Made by a program: the position numbers and the translations under genes
Shown here: one piece after another, positions 7,142-15,734 of the stretch
Numbering within the stretch: the first letter of the stretch is position 1
Layout: each line of letters begins with the position of its first letter
Source of the DNA: Porphyromonadaceae bacterium
GTDB taxonomy: Bacteria > Bacteroidota > Bacteroidia > Bacteroidales > UBA12481
Assembly: GCA_007280905.1 (NCBI GenBank)
Contig: QYQM01000088.1
Coordinates: 1 to 37,784 of the forward strand
Length of the DNA stretch: 37,784 bases
Direction of reading: 5' to 3'
The notes under the pieces: generated by a model
Seen by the model: the letters and a program-made list of their open reading frames with translations, nothing else
What the model was told of the DNA's origin: nothing
Database searches by the model: none

Positions 7142-7588
7142 TTAACGGATTGCGTAATTTGTAGGGTCAATCAAACCATATTTGGTTGTCAGAACCTCAA
7201 AGGCATTTTGTCCATAAAGCCTGCTTTTCCGTTGGCTCTTGCTCCCATAATACCGAAGTAACCTTTGAAAAAGGTAAAACCGGAGTCGTCTTTTGCTCAT
7301 TGCCGGATAGCTAACCCCCTTTATCTCAAAGAAGTTGAGCCATCCCCGGATTATCGTATTTAATTCCTTGGCAACATCCTGCGCTTTATAATGTCCGTGT
7401 GACAACAGGTACTCCTTTACTTTATCCCGGATTTTCTGTTCCGACTTTTTACTAGGCATAATGTTCCAGTACTTTGTTTTCCTGCCTTTTATGTCTCTGT
7501 CGTAGCATAGTGATAAAACAAGTTTGTGTAACAATAAGAGATGCAAGATAGGTTTTTCGATTGCTGGTTTCTTTCGTAATATTTTCAA
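7142..7588 (-). pseudogene. Group II intron maturase, C-terminal fragment
   Basis: The 148-residue frame contains a maturase (domain X) region such as MPSKKSEQKIRDKVKEYL and ELNTIIRGWLNFFEIKG, with the C-terminal YGLIDPTNYAIR typical of these proteins. Reverse transcriptase blocks including YADD are missing. The first 30 residues (LRKKPAIEKPILHLLLL) do not look like maturase sequence and are probably unrelated DNA read in frame. It is a truncated, non-functional gene. Confidence 0.8.
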
Positions 7589-7725
7589 ATCATAATGGTA
7601 TATTACCTTGAAAAATTAACGAAAAATGGACAATAGTAAAATTCCGGAAATTGTCTTTGATTTTCAATATCGATCGAAAAGGAAGGAATCTGTAACAAAA
7701 AGTCTTTATCCCGCCAATCGCGTCC

Positions 7726-8405
7726 TCAAATTACATCCTGAGCTTGCAAACGAAACATATCTTGGTATGTGGAAGGGCTCATATTGGAAGATTTCTTAAA
7801 CTGCTCAATAAAATTGGAATAATTGTTAAATCCGACCTCCATACTTATCGTGGATATTTTCATTTTCCCTTCTATCAAAAGTCGCCTTGCGCGCCCGATG
7901 CGCAGGTCATTTAAATATTGAACGAAAGTCTTCTGGGTACGTTCCTTAAAATACCGGCAAAAAGCAGTGGGGGTTAAACCTACAAGATCAGCAACTTGGT
8001 CTAACTTAATAGGGGAAGTGAAATTATTGACAAGATACTGGTAAACTTTATTAAAGCGCTCAAAATCAGCAGAATTTACAGACTCAACAAATCCAATGCT
8101 GCTCAACAGTTCATATTCGTCTGTATCAGTCATCATTTCCAGCAGCATCAAAAGATTGACAATCTTTGGCACCCCCTCCTTATTAAATATCTCTTTAATA
8201 AAATTTCCAATGCGGGTTTGGGAGTTCCCTGTAAATTTTATTCCCCTTCTCGATCTCTCTATCAAATGCCTGATCTTAGTCATCTCTGGCAGGCAAATGA
8301 TGTTACCATCAAATAGCTCTTTTCTGAAATACAGGCAATAACAAACTGCGCGACGTCCTGATAGAGAGTATTCATTGCAGAGGTTCCTTGTTTTATTGTA
8401 ACCCT
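7726..8405 (-). pseudogene. AraC-family regulator lacking its N-terminal domain
   Basis: From about residue VCYCLYFRKELFDGNII onward the frame encodes the second half of an AraC regulator, with a complete double helix-turn-helix (KLDQVADLVGLTPTAFCRYF and ISTISMEVGFNNYSNFIEQF). The frame stays open upstream of ATG 8283 to about 8405, where a stop closes it. The roughly 90-residue N-terminal cupin part that the intact paralogue at 12521 has is absent, and there is no room for it before the kinase gene ending at 8458. It therefore looks like a deletion product. A shortened DNA-binding protein from ATG 8283 could still be made. Confidence 0.75.
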
Positions 8406-8457
8406 AAAAAAATTGATGGTTATAAGGTAAGATTCATATACCTGTTGAATGTGCCGG

Positions 8458-9954
8458 TCATGCCTTCCAGAACTGCTTCAGAACAGGGTACAACTGCTTA
8501 TAGGATTCGAATTTTTTGTCGTAAAATCTTGCATTTTCCGGATTCGGAGAGAAAACTTCATTTTCGGTCCTGCTATGCCTTAACAACTGCTCAACTGGAA
8601 TTTTCTCAATGGCGCTGCGGGCAAGCAGGGTTGCTCCATAGCACCCGGCTTCCTTAATGTCACGTACGATGATCTTTTTGTTCAGCACATCTGCTTTCAG
8701 TTGGGTCCAGTCATTGTTGCGGGTGCCTCCTCCTGTGGCAATGAAAGTATTGATCTTCATCCCTGATTTCTCCATCAGCTGAAGGTTAAGTTTCATTTCC
8801 AGAGCAACTCCTTCGAGGAGTGCCTTGGTAATTTCGCCTTTGGTTGTCGTAAGTTGAATTCCGATAATAACTCCTTTAGCCCTGGTATCAAAATAGGGAG
8901 TCCCGGTGGCTGAGAAATAAGGCAGCACAAGCAATTCAGTAGGTGATGACGGCATTGCATCCAGGAGCAGGGAATAAGGGTTTTGTCCCGTTTTTACCGC
9001 CCGGGCAATTTCTGACTGTCCGAGTTCATCGCGCATCCAGCGAAGGATGTTGCCCCCTGTTAAGCTGTAGGCAACATTAGTATACTTGCCCTTTATTGTA
9101 TAATCGTAGCAGCAAAGGTTATTCCGTTGCAACTCATCAGAAAAGCTTGGTTTATCCAGCACCGGACAGAAACATTCCACCGTACCGGTGGCATACATAC
9201 ACATACCCGGTTCAATCACTCCTGCTCCCAGTGCCGCACAGGTTTGATCATGTCCCCCGGCCACAAGCATAACGGGGTTTTTAAATCCGATCTTACTGCC
9301 TGTCTCCAACCCGATGGTTCCGGTTATTTCTCCGGGTGCTACCGGAAATGCCAGTTTATCAGCCGGCAGTCCGGCAGCTTCAAGTATTTCATTGCTCCAC
9401 TGATGCCTGATCACATCAAACAGCATGGTGCGGCCTGCCATCGACCAGCTGATCTTTGGTTCAAGCCCTACCTTATAATGAAACAGATCTTCAAAACACA
9501 GGAAATACCTGGTATTTTTCCATACATCCGGTTGATTTTCTTTTATCCATAGTATCTTATAAAGGGTGAAAAGCGGGTGGGGGGTATGACCTGTGATGTA
9601 ATAAATCTTTTTTGTCCCGAAATCTTTGCTCCAATTCCATGCGATATCCCTGGCCCTGGCATCGAAAGAAACCATGGCATGTCCCAGTGTTTTTCCGTTC
9701 TTTCCAATGGGTGTAAATGCTTCACCCTGACTGGAAATGCTCATGGAAACAACCGGATCGGAGATACAGGAATTTACCTCGGCTATCACCTCAAAACACT
9801 TGTTGATCACTTCATCCGGATTGAGCTCTGACCAGTCCGGGTGAGGATGTAAAACAGTGTATTCCAGGAATGAGGAGGCAAGTTCCTTCCCTTCGGTGTT
9901 GAATACAACTGCTTTACATCCACCTGTTCCGATATCTAAACCCAGATAACTCAA
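8458..9954 (-). CDS. FGGY-family carbohydrate kinase (xylulokinase-like)
   Basis: The 498-residue protein has the full FGGY architecture: the N-terminal ATPase fold with GLDIGTGGCKAVVF at residues 5-18, substrate-side SISSQGEAF, the catalytic base Asp236 in GGHDQTCAALG, and the C-terminal adenosine motif FIATGGGTRNNDWTQLKADV. It resembles xylulokinases most, but FGGY specificity cannot be read from these motifs. It is the third gene of an aldolase-isomerase-kinase operon, 11 bases after the isomerase stop. It should phosphorylate the ketose made by the isomerase, before retro-aldol cleavage. Confidence 0.92.
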   Translation of the reverse strand: MSYLGLDIGTGGCKAVVFNTEGKELASSFLEYTVLHPHPDWSELNPDEVINKCFEVIAEVNSCISDPVVSMSISSQGEAFTPIGKNGKTLGHAMVSFDARARDIAWNWSKDFGTKKIYYITGHTPHPLFTLYKILWIKENQPDVWKNTRYFLCFEDLFHYKVGLEPKISWSMAGRTMLFDVIRHQWSNEILEAAGLPADKLAFPVAPGEITGTIGLETGSKIGFKNPVMLVAGGHDQTCAALGAGVIEPGMCMYATGTVECFCPVLDKPSFSDELQRNNLCCYDYTIKGKYTNVAYSLTGGNILRWMRDELGQSEIARAVKTGQNPYSLLLDAMPSSPTELLVLPYFSATGTPYFDTRAKGVIIGIQLTTTKGEITKALLEGVALEMKLNLQLMEKSGMKINTFIATGGGTRNNDWTQLKADVLNKKIIVRDIKEAGCYGATLLARSAIEKIPVEQLLRHSRTENEVFSPNPENARFYDKKFESYKQLYPVLKQFWKA

Positions 9955-9965
9955 TGCATTCGTTT

Positions 9966-11408
9966 TTAAAGTTCAGTAATTTCATACCCAAGATAGCGGG
10001 TACATGCTTCGCGCAGGGCTATAGCAACCTGACCTGGTGTTACACTCACATGATGGCGGTAACCGTTGTATCCGATTTTATAGAGTTTTTCCTGCAACCG
10101 GTCAATTTTAGCCACGCCTCCGCAGCCGAAAAATCCTTCCTGAATGGGATCGCTCGTGAATTCCCCTTCGCCCATGTAAATATGGAGTTTGCCGTCCTGT
10201 GTTTTGGAACTGGCAAAGGTGAGTTTATTCGGAGCTATTCGTCCGACATTACAGCCGAAACCGCATCCGGCACCCAGTGCCTTGGCAAACATGGGATGAT
10301 CAATAACCTCACCTTTGGCAGTCATCAGACTTTGTGGCACCGGTCCGCAATGGAAGAGTATGCATTTTTCAGGATCTTCACCATAATTGTTATTCCAGTC
10401 GAGACAGGTTGCGGGTTTGCCCGATGCCAGGTTGAGCGCATACATGGTGATGGCATTGCAAATATCCAGCTCGCAGGCGGCTGGGAATCCACGATCGTTA
10501 ATTTCACTCAGTAGAACACAGGGCGCCACACCAAATTCTTTTTCCATTTCAATCCAGCAACGCAAGGCAAGCGTATTGAGGCCGTACTCAGCGATGATCT
10601 CATCAATAACAACACCAAAACGTACCAGGTTTTCAAATGATTTCTCAGGAACTTTTTTGAAGTTTGTATAATTCCTGAGTCTCTCGGCCTTTTCTTTTGC
10701 CGTGGCGGAGGCTATGTCAAGCTTCCGTACGCGGCTGAATACCTCTGAAAGATCGAGTACTTCAGTAGTAATACCATATTTCTGCAGTGCCAGCTCGTCA
10801 TAACGGACGGTTTTGAATGCAGTGGTTCTTGCTCCTATTGCTCCCACTGTCATTCTTTTCATACCATTAACAATTTTACAAACCTTGTCAAAGGCATCAA
10901 TATGTCTCTCGAATTCTTCTGAAAAAGGATGCACCGTATGCGGCGGAAAAACGGTATACGGCAATTGATACTGATAGAAAACATCCATAATGGAGAATTT
11001 GCCGCAGAAAGCATCACGGCGCTGGTGGAATCCCATTTTATCAAGCTCATCCGGATAGGCCAGGACATAAATAGGTACTCCGGCATCCTGCAGCGCTGAA
11101 ACAGCACCGGTTTCATCGCCAAAATTGGGGAGGCACAGGATCACGCCATCGAATTTACCACGGTTATCATCCAGAAATTTTGCGTATTTGCGGCCTTCTT
11201 CAGGACTTTCAACTGCTCCGAAACGGGTCAGGTTGCTGTCCATTATCAGAAAGTCATGGCCAAGTTTTTTCAGGATTTCACTTAATTCTATGCGGGCCTC
11301 GCCAATGAGTGATTCCGGGAAGAATCCACGGTTACCGAAAAAGAGCGCAAAAGTTGATTTCTGTTTTTTCATAAGAGTGGCATTTTGGTATTTACAGTTA
11401 TTTGACAT
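9966..11408 (-). CDS. L-fucose/L-arabinose isomerase-like aldose-ketose isomerase
   Basis: The 480-residue protein has the fold signature of the FucI/AraA-like isomerases. The C-terminal part carries the metal-site pattern: Glu313 (AACELDICNA), Asp337 (TCLDWNN) and a His at 452/453 (YRHHVSVTPGQ). It is shorter than FucI (about 590 residues), like the L-fucose isomerase-like proteins of uncertain substrate. ATG 11408 has an AAGG ten bases upstream; ATG 11372 (MKKQKSTFALFFG) is an alternative start closer to the conserved sequence. It lies 24 bases after the aldolase and 11 before the kinase. It should convert an aldose or 6-deoxyaldose to the ketose used by the kinase. Confidence 0.88.
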   Translation of the reverse strand: MSNNCKYQNATLMKKQKSTFALFFGNRGFFPESLIGEARIELSEILKKLGHDFLIMDSNLTRFGAVESPEEGRKYAKFLDDNRGKFDGVILCLPNFGDETGAVSALQDAGVPIYVLAYPDELDKMGFHQRRDAFCGKFSIMDVFYQYQLPYTVFPPHTVHPFSEEFERHIDAFDKVCKIVNGMKRMTVGAIGARTTAFKTVRYDELALQKYGITTEVLDLSEVFSRVRKLDIASATAKEKAERLRNYTNFKKVPEKSFENLVRFGVVIDEIIAEYGLNTLALRCWIEMEKEFGVAPCVLLSEINDRGFPAACELDICNAITMYALNLASGKPATCLDWNNNYGEDPEKCILFHCGPVPQSLMTAKGEVIDHPMFAKALGAGCGFGCNVGRIAPNKLTFASSKTQDGKLHIYMGEGEFTSDPIQEGFFGCGGVAKIDRLQEKLYKIGYNGYRHHVSVTPGQVAIALREACTRYLGYEITEL

Positions 11409-11432
11409 TGAAATACCTTGTATGAAAATAAA

Positions 11433-12389
11433 TTAATACTGAAAAATTCGGCTCGCCGATCCGGCAATTTCAAGCTGGTTGTTGATTATGTCGAGCATTT
11501 CGTTATATACGGCTTCCTGAGCTGCCTTTGCCGAATCATTCATCAGTCTTTCGTAGGGTTGCCTTATGGCTGTTGCAATGTTGATTTTGGCAATACCCTT
11601 TTTAAATGACTGCATAAGGTATTCTTTGGCAATTCCAGTTCCCCCATGCAATACAAGCGGAATATGCACAGCATCATTGATTTTCTCAAGCTGGGGAATA
11701 GCAAGGCGGGCTTCAATCTTTTTTTCGGTTCGGGTGGCAGCGGATATGGCACCATGAATATTGCCTATGGCTACTGATAACCAGTCGGTTCGGGTCTCCC
11801 GGACAAACCGTTTCGCTTCTGCAGCTGAAGTAAATCCTTTTCCTGAGGCAAAAAGATCTTCATACGGAGGTAAAGGACCTGATTCATGACCCATTACAGC
11901 TCCCAGCTCAGCTTCAACCGGTATTCCAGCCTGGTGGGCCAGTTCAATCACAACGCGGGTTTTTTCGATATTTTCTTCAAGCGATAGCCTTGATCCGTCG
12001 ATCATTACCGAATTATATCCCAAGTCAATGGCCTCAGTGACAATTCTCTCAAAATCAGTCAGGAGGTTGTCCTCATCAATTACCGGTACATGATCAAGGT
12101 GAAGTCGCGTAAACCGTATATCTTTCAGTTTCTCATATTCATCCCGGATGGATTTCATACTGCCTGATTTGAATTTTATCCATTCGAGCCGGGCAACCAT
12201 AATGAGCCCGAAAGTATCAGTATCTCGTAAAGCCCTCACCACGGGTTCCATCATAGGCAGGTAGGGGATATTGAATCCGGGAATGACAATACCTTTTTTC
12301 AATGCATCGTTTAAAATCATTCCAGTGCCGGCATCAGAATTTAACATATACAAACAAATTAATTGTGAATACAGGGTAATGTCATCCAA
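11433..12389 (-). CDS. Class II ketose-phosphate aldolase (FBA/GatY family)
   Basis: A zinc-dependent class II aldolase of the fructose-bisphosphate/tagatose-bisphosphate family. Visible active-site residues, numbered from the long start, are Asp99 and His100 (LHLDHVP), Glu159/161 (PVEAELGAV), His212 (AIGNIHGA), His248 (VLHGGTGI) and the phosphate loop K268-I-N270-IATAIRQ. In place of the NxDT of fructose-bisphosphate enzymes it has NIAT, as in GatY-like members, so fructose 1,6-bisphosphate need not be the substrate. Residues 1-14 look unlike the family; ATG 12347 or 12320 is a more likely start. First gene of the operon with isomerase and kinase, divergent from the AraC gene. It should cleave the ketose phosphate to DHAP (or GAP) plus an aldehyde. 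Confidence 0.9.
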   Translation of the reverse strand: MDDITLYSQLICLYMLNSDAGTGMILNDALKKGIVIPGFNIPYLPMMEPVVRALRDTDTFGLIMVARLEWIKFKSGSMKSIRDEYEKLKDIRFTRLHLDHVPVIDEDNLLTDFERIVTEAIDLGYNSVMIDGSRLSLEENIEKTRVVIELAHQAGIPVEAELGAVMGHESGPLPPYEDLFASGKGFTSAAEAKRFVRETRTDWLSVAIGNIHGAISAATRTEKKIEARLAIPQLEKINDAVHIPLVLHGGTGIAKEYLMQSFKKGIAKINIATAIRQPYERLMNDSAKAAQEAVYNEMLDIINNQLEIAGSASRIFQY

Positions 12390-12520
12390 CTATATGCGGG
12401 AGACTCTTATAACTATAGCGAATTTATATTGTAAAAAACTCAGATTGTAGCAGTTGATTTGCCGTATAACGAACTATATTTACATGATGCTAATTATTAA
12501 TACCATATTCTGTTAATATT

Positions 12521-13381
12521 ATGCAAATAGCTTATGAAAAACTAATAATAGATGAAAACATTTTTTTTCATCATCAGGAATTTATTCAAGCCCGATTTAC
12601 CTCTCCTTTCCATTTGCATGATGAATTTGAACTGATAATAATTATCAAGAGCCATGGCAAGTTATATGTTGGGAACAATGTGACCAATTTCTTCGATGGT
12701 GAATTGTATCTCTTTGCACCGGGATTGTCTCATTGTTTTTATAACACACGCGGATACGAAAAAGGAAACGAGCTGGCCCATGCTCTGGTTATTCAGTTTA
12801 AAAAGGATTTTCTTGGAAAAGATTTCTTTGAAAAAACGGAGGTTTCCCAGTTAAAGAAGCTGATAAGAAAATCGGAATTTGGGGTACAGATCCTCAATCC
12901 TTCAAAAGTTCTTATAAACAGAATGATTATGTTGAACCAAAAAAAGAACCTGGAAAAACTGGGGAATTTTTTGTTAATACTGAATGAACTGGCTACTAAA
13001 AAGAACATAAAACTGTTGAGTACTGAAAACAGTCTTAGCATAGCCAATTTAAGTGACTCTAAAGTTATCAATGATGTTTACAGGTATGTAGCTGAAAACT
13101 TCCAGAAAGAGATAACTTTCACTATGGCAGCTTCGGTAGCTAATATGCAAAAAGCTGCATTTTGCAGGTATTTTAAGCGAAAAACTAAAAAGAAATTTAC
13201 GGGATTTGTTAATGAAACCCGCATTATGCATGCCCGGAAACTTCTGGTAGAAACGGATAAATCGATTATTGATGTGGCCTTTGAGTGCGGGTATGAAAAT
13301 ACTTCCTATTTCAATCGTCAATTCAAATTATACTGTGATATTTCTCCAACCGCCTTCAGGGAACTACTCAAACAAAATTAA
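12521..13381 (+). CDS. AraC-family sugar-response regulator, intact
   Basis: The 286-residue protein has an N-terminal cupin sensor (FTSPFHLHDEFELIIIIKSHG, about residues 25-80) and a C-terminal pair of helix-turn-helices (ITFTMAASVANMQKAAFCRY and IIDVAFECGYENTSYFNRQF, about 195-280). This is the normal full length. It is divergent from the aldolase operon with about 130 bases between starts, the standard position for a regulator of that operon. A possible promoter for it is TTG at 12454 with TATATTTA 18 bases later (TAnnTTTG with one mismatch). The inducer is not evident. Confidence 0.9.
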   Translation: MQIAYEKLIIDENIFFHHQEFIQARFTSPFHLHDEFELIIIIKSHGKLYVGNNVTNFFDGELYLFAPGLSHCFYNTRGYEKGNELAHALVIQFKKDFLGKDFFEKTEVSQLKKLIRKSEFGVQILNPSKVLINRMIMLNQKKNLEKLGNFLLILNELATKKNIKLLSTENSLSIANLSDSKVINDVYRYVAENFQKEITFTMAASVANMQKAAFCRYFKRKTKKKFTGFVNETRIMHARKLLVETDKSIIDVAFECGYENTSYFNRQFKLYCDISPTAFRELLKQN

Positions 13382-13399
13382 ACACCGGAAATCAAAAGG

Positions 13400-13704
13400 T
13401 TAGAGATTGTCGATAGTTATTAAATTCTTAAGTTCGCGGTACTTTTCTTTTTCAGATTCACTCAATTCTTCATAAGGTATTAAACTTGGATGTGTTCTTT
13501 TTAGGTTGTCTTAACTTGTCTGATCTTATAACCGATTGATAATAACCTTGTTGGAATATGGGCTGCATTATTTATGTTTGAGTATTTAATCTCGTCTGGC
13601 AGATCATCAAAATCTGAGGTATACTGATTTCCGGAATATCCGGGATTATAAAATAGGTAATGATTTTGATCAATTTGAACCCTCTCGCCCGAAACCGTTG
13701 ACAA
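13400..13704 (-). pseudogene. Ryr-domain protein remnant, frameshifted with internal deletion
   Basis: Two frames on the minus strand encode pieces of a bacterial Ryr (ryanodine-receptor-like) domain protein. The first, ending at 13501, contains DDLPDEIKYSNINNAAHIP followed by LLSIGYKI. The second, ending at 13400, reads DNLKRTHPSLIPYEELSESE, the canonical HPxLxPYEEL core. In full proteins a segment with the conserved EHxRW helix separates such blocks; here they abut, and the frame changes between them. The only possible start is TTG 13704. Bacterial Ryr domains often sit in larger NAD-binding or defence-related proteins, so this is a scrap of a larger gene. The family assignment is from motif memory. 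Confidence 0.6.
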
Positions 13705-13774
13705 TTATATTGATTATTCCGCTCTAAAGTGGTTCTTCGTCACATTTGGGGAAGCATTATCCACTATGATAAGC

Positions 13775-13813
13775 TGTACAGTTTTCAACCGTAATCCTGT
13801 ACACTTTTCAACC
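13775..13813. repeat. Two direct repeats TGTACA(G/C)TTTTCAACC
   Basis: TGTACAGTTTTCAACCG at 13775 and TGTACACTTTTCAACCG at 13798 differ in one base and are 23 bases apart. Short multiple direct repeats of this look are typical of the ends of IS21-family elements. No IS21 transposase genes are present nearby, so this may be a solo or remnant end. It could instead be a regulator binding site for the GntR gene that follows at 13970. Confidence 0.5.
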
Positions 13814-13969
13814 GGTATTTACACTAATAGAGATACCTTAACTACGTTAAAAATTGCTACGGAATACAGGTAATAACTTTTTAGAATAGAACCTAAAAAA
13901 ATCCAGCGCACTGATATAATGGATCTAAATATTGACTATAATTGCATAGTATTACCCAGAGGTTTGTGA

Positions 13970-14772
13970 ATGAGCAAAACAATCGATATTAAATTTGAAG
14001 CTAATCCGTCGACTCCAAAATACCGGCAGATTATTGAGACCATTTTGCAGAAAATACAAGTTGGCGATTTGAAGAAAGGAGAGAAGATTCCATCATTGAA
14101 TATGCTTTGTAAACGATATGGGTTATCGCAGGATACGGTATTAATGGCTTACAATGAGCTGAAAGCAAAAGGAATTATTACATCTCAGGTAGGGAAAGGT
14201 TATTATATACAGAATGAAAATACGGACTTCAAACACAATATTCTACTTGTTTTCGATCGCCTTTCTGCCTACAAGGAAGAAAACAATATAAAGACCTTTT
14301 CCCTTTTGTTTGTCAGGACTTTGAGCGGGATATTTTCCGTATCCTAAAAAAGAATGATTATTTGGTAGACAAGTATCAGCGAATGGTTTTAGTTATCCGG
14401 CATCAGAATTCACATTTCAGAGATATAGTTACCGGATTTCGTGATTTTTGCAAACAATATCCCATTGATTATTTTGTAGTTAATGAAATCAAGTCGTTCG
14501 AAATAAAACCGGCCGATACTTTTATTGTGGTCGACGACCGGGATCTGGAGTTTCTGGTTCGTTATTCCATTGACAAGAAAATGGTTCTTGGAACAAACCT
14601 GGGAATCATTTCCTATAATGAAACTCCTTTAAAAGGAATAATCGCCACAGGAATTACCACCATCTCCACCGACTTTGCCCAAATGGGAAAAAGTATGGCT
14701 GAGATGGTTTTAAGTGGTAAACGCGAAAAGATAGATAATCCATTTATTATGCATGTACGTAATTCCTTCTGA
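13970..14772 (+). pseudogene. GntR regulator with LacI-type sensor domain, internal deletion and frameshift
   Basis: Frame one (13970-14347) gives an intact GntR winged helix (YRQIIETILQKIQVGDLKKG, SLNMLCKRYGLSQDTVLMAY, GIITSQVGKGYYIQ), then NILLVFDRLSAYKEE. Frame two, readable from about 14310 (QDFERDIFRILKKNDYLVDK), continues to 14772 with the second half of a periplasmic-binding-protein-like sensor (GIISYNETPLKGIIATGITT). Full-length relatives are about 330-350 residues; here about 260 codons remain, so around 70-80 residues of the sensor between SAYKEE and DFERD are missing and the frame is broken at the junction. Bacteroidetes proteins of this type control fucose or arabinose genes. This copy should be inactive, although a DNA-binding fragment could persist. 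Confidence 0.82.
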
Positions 14773-14806
14773 CAGAATAGGAATCCAAGTTATATTTTCT
14801 CTGATA

Positions 14807-15379
14807 ATGAAACATTTGAAAATTATTAGTTCTCCCGTAGAACTTAGGTTGTTAGATTTTGGCTTAAAAGGTGATCTGATTGTCAATCAAACCCGATTCA
14901 TAAAGGATATGGCAGGGATTTTTCAGGATGTGGAGACCTTTTATAAACTGGATCCGGAACTACCTGTGTATACGGTACAGGCTTGGCTCCCGGTTAAGGA
15001 GGGCACTGAGGGCGGATTGTTCTTTGGAACTTCTACCATTTTCCCCGGGAAAGTTAACCAGGAATATTTTATGACAAAAGGCCATTTTCATGAAAAATCC
15101 GATCGGGCTGAATTCTATTTAGGAGTGCAGGGGACAGGGATGCTCATTTTGATGGATCGGGCCAGGAATACCTGGGCCGAAGAGGTATTTCCGGGTAGTC
15201 TCCATTACATTGATGGAGATATTGCTCACCGTTTAGCCAATACTGGCCGCGATAATCTGATTGTCGGTGCCTGCTGGCCTTCGGATGCCGGTCACGATTA
15301 CGAGGAAATTTCCTTAACCGGTTTCTCAGCCAGATTGATTGATGTTGGCGAAAAGGCTGTTCTGGTCGAAATGAATTGA
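14807..15379 (+). CDS. Cupin-type glucose-6-phosphate isomerase
   Basis: From ATG 14807 the protein has 190 residues and matches the archaeal/bacterial cupin phosphoglucose isomerases: TKGHFHEKSDRAEFYLGVQG gives the metal ligands His93, His95 and Glu102, and DIAHRLAN gives His141. The frame reaches back to 14753, but the upstream codons overlap the preceding pseudogene and do not resemble the family. It interconverts glucose 6-phosphate and fructose 6-phosphate, or an analogous sugar phosphate. It is one of the few intact genes of the eroded sugar locus. A transporter fragment starts 25 bases later. Confidence 0.88.
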   Translation: MKHLKIISSPVELRLLDFGLKGDLIVNQTRFIKDMAGIFQDVETFYKLDPELPVYTVQAWLPVKEGTEGGLFFGTSTIFPGKVNQEYFMTKGHFHEKSDRAEFYLGVQGTGMLILMDRARNTWAEEVFPGSLHYIDGDIAHRLANTGRDNLIVGACWPSDAGHDYEEISLTGFSARLIDVGEKAVLVEMN

Positions 15380-15404
15380 TTTATTAATAGTTAGTCTTAA
15401 AATT

Positions 15405-15734
15405 ATGAAAGTCTATGTCGTTTTAATCTCTGTGGTTGCAGCTCTGGGCGGCTTATTGTTTGGTTTTGATACCGCCGTCATTTCAGGTGCCATAAATTTT
15501 ATTCAGCCCTATTTTGGCCTGACCGAAGCGGGGCTCGGCTGGACCGTGAGCAGTCTGCTATTTGGCTGCATTGTAGGGGTATTTATAGCTGGTGTGGCAG
15601 GAGACAAATATGGTAGAAAAAAAATTCTTATGCTGGCAGCCATGATGCAGCTTTGCTTTGTCCGAAGCCCGATTTACTGGTTTACGCCGATATGGCCCGT
15701 TGGGAAATTCAGCTGCGGATGCGGCTGCATTTGA
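15405..15734 (+). pseudogene. MFS sugar porter, first two to three helices only
   Basis: Residues 1-80 are the start of an XylE-like sugar/proton symporter: ALGGLLFGFDTAVISGAINF, then the loop motif GDKYGRKKILML after helix 2. Homology ends at about 15645 (LAAMMQLC). The last 25 residues are the adjoining isomerase sequence read in the wrong frame. Full proteins have about 450-500 residues and twelve helices, so at least ten helices are gone. A deletion joined this gene to the mannose-6-phosphate isomerase fragment. Confidence 0.85.

Larger units (their letters stand above)
7027..7588 (-). mobile_element. 3' remnant of a group II intron with truncated maturase gene
   Basis: On the minus strand the segment holds, in order, the C-terminal part of an intron-encoded protein, a 34-base domain V, and a domain VI hairpin (gggaagggc/gcccttccc) ending CTACTCTAC at about 7027. 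No group II 5' end and no reverse transcriptase core is present, so only the 3' third remains. It lies antisense, 16 bases after the GH127 stop. Confidence 0.8.

Noticed and set aside
9954-10514. Plus-strand frame of 186 codons
   Set aside because: It is antisense to the isomerase gene, which has conserved active-site residues.
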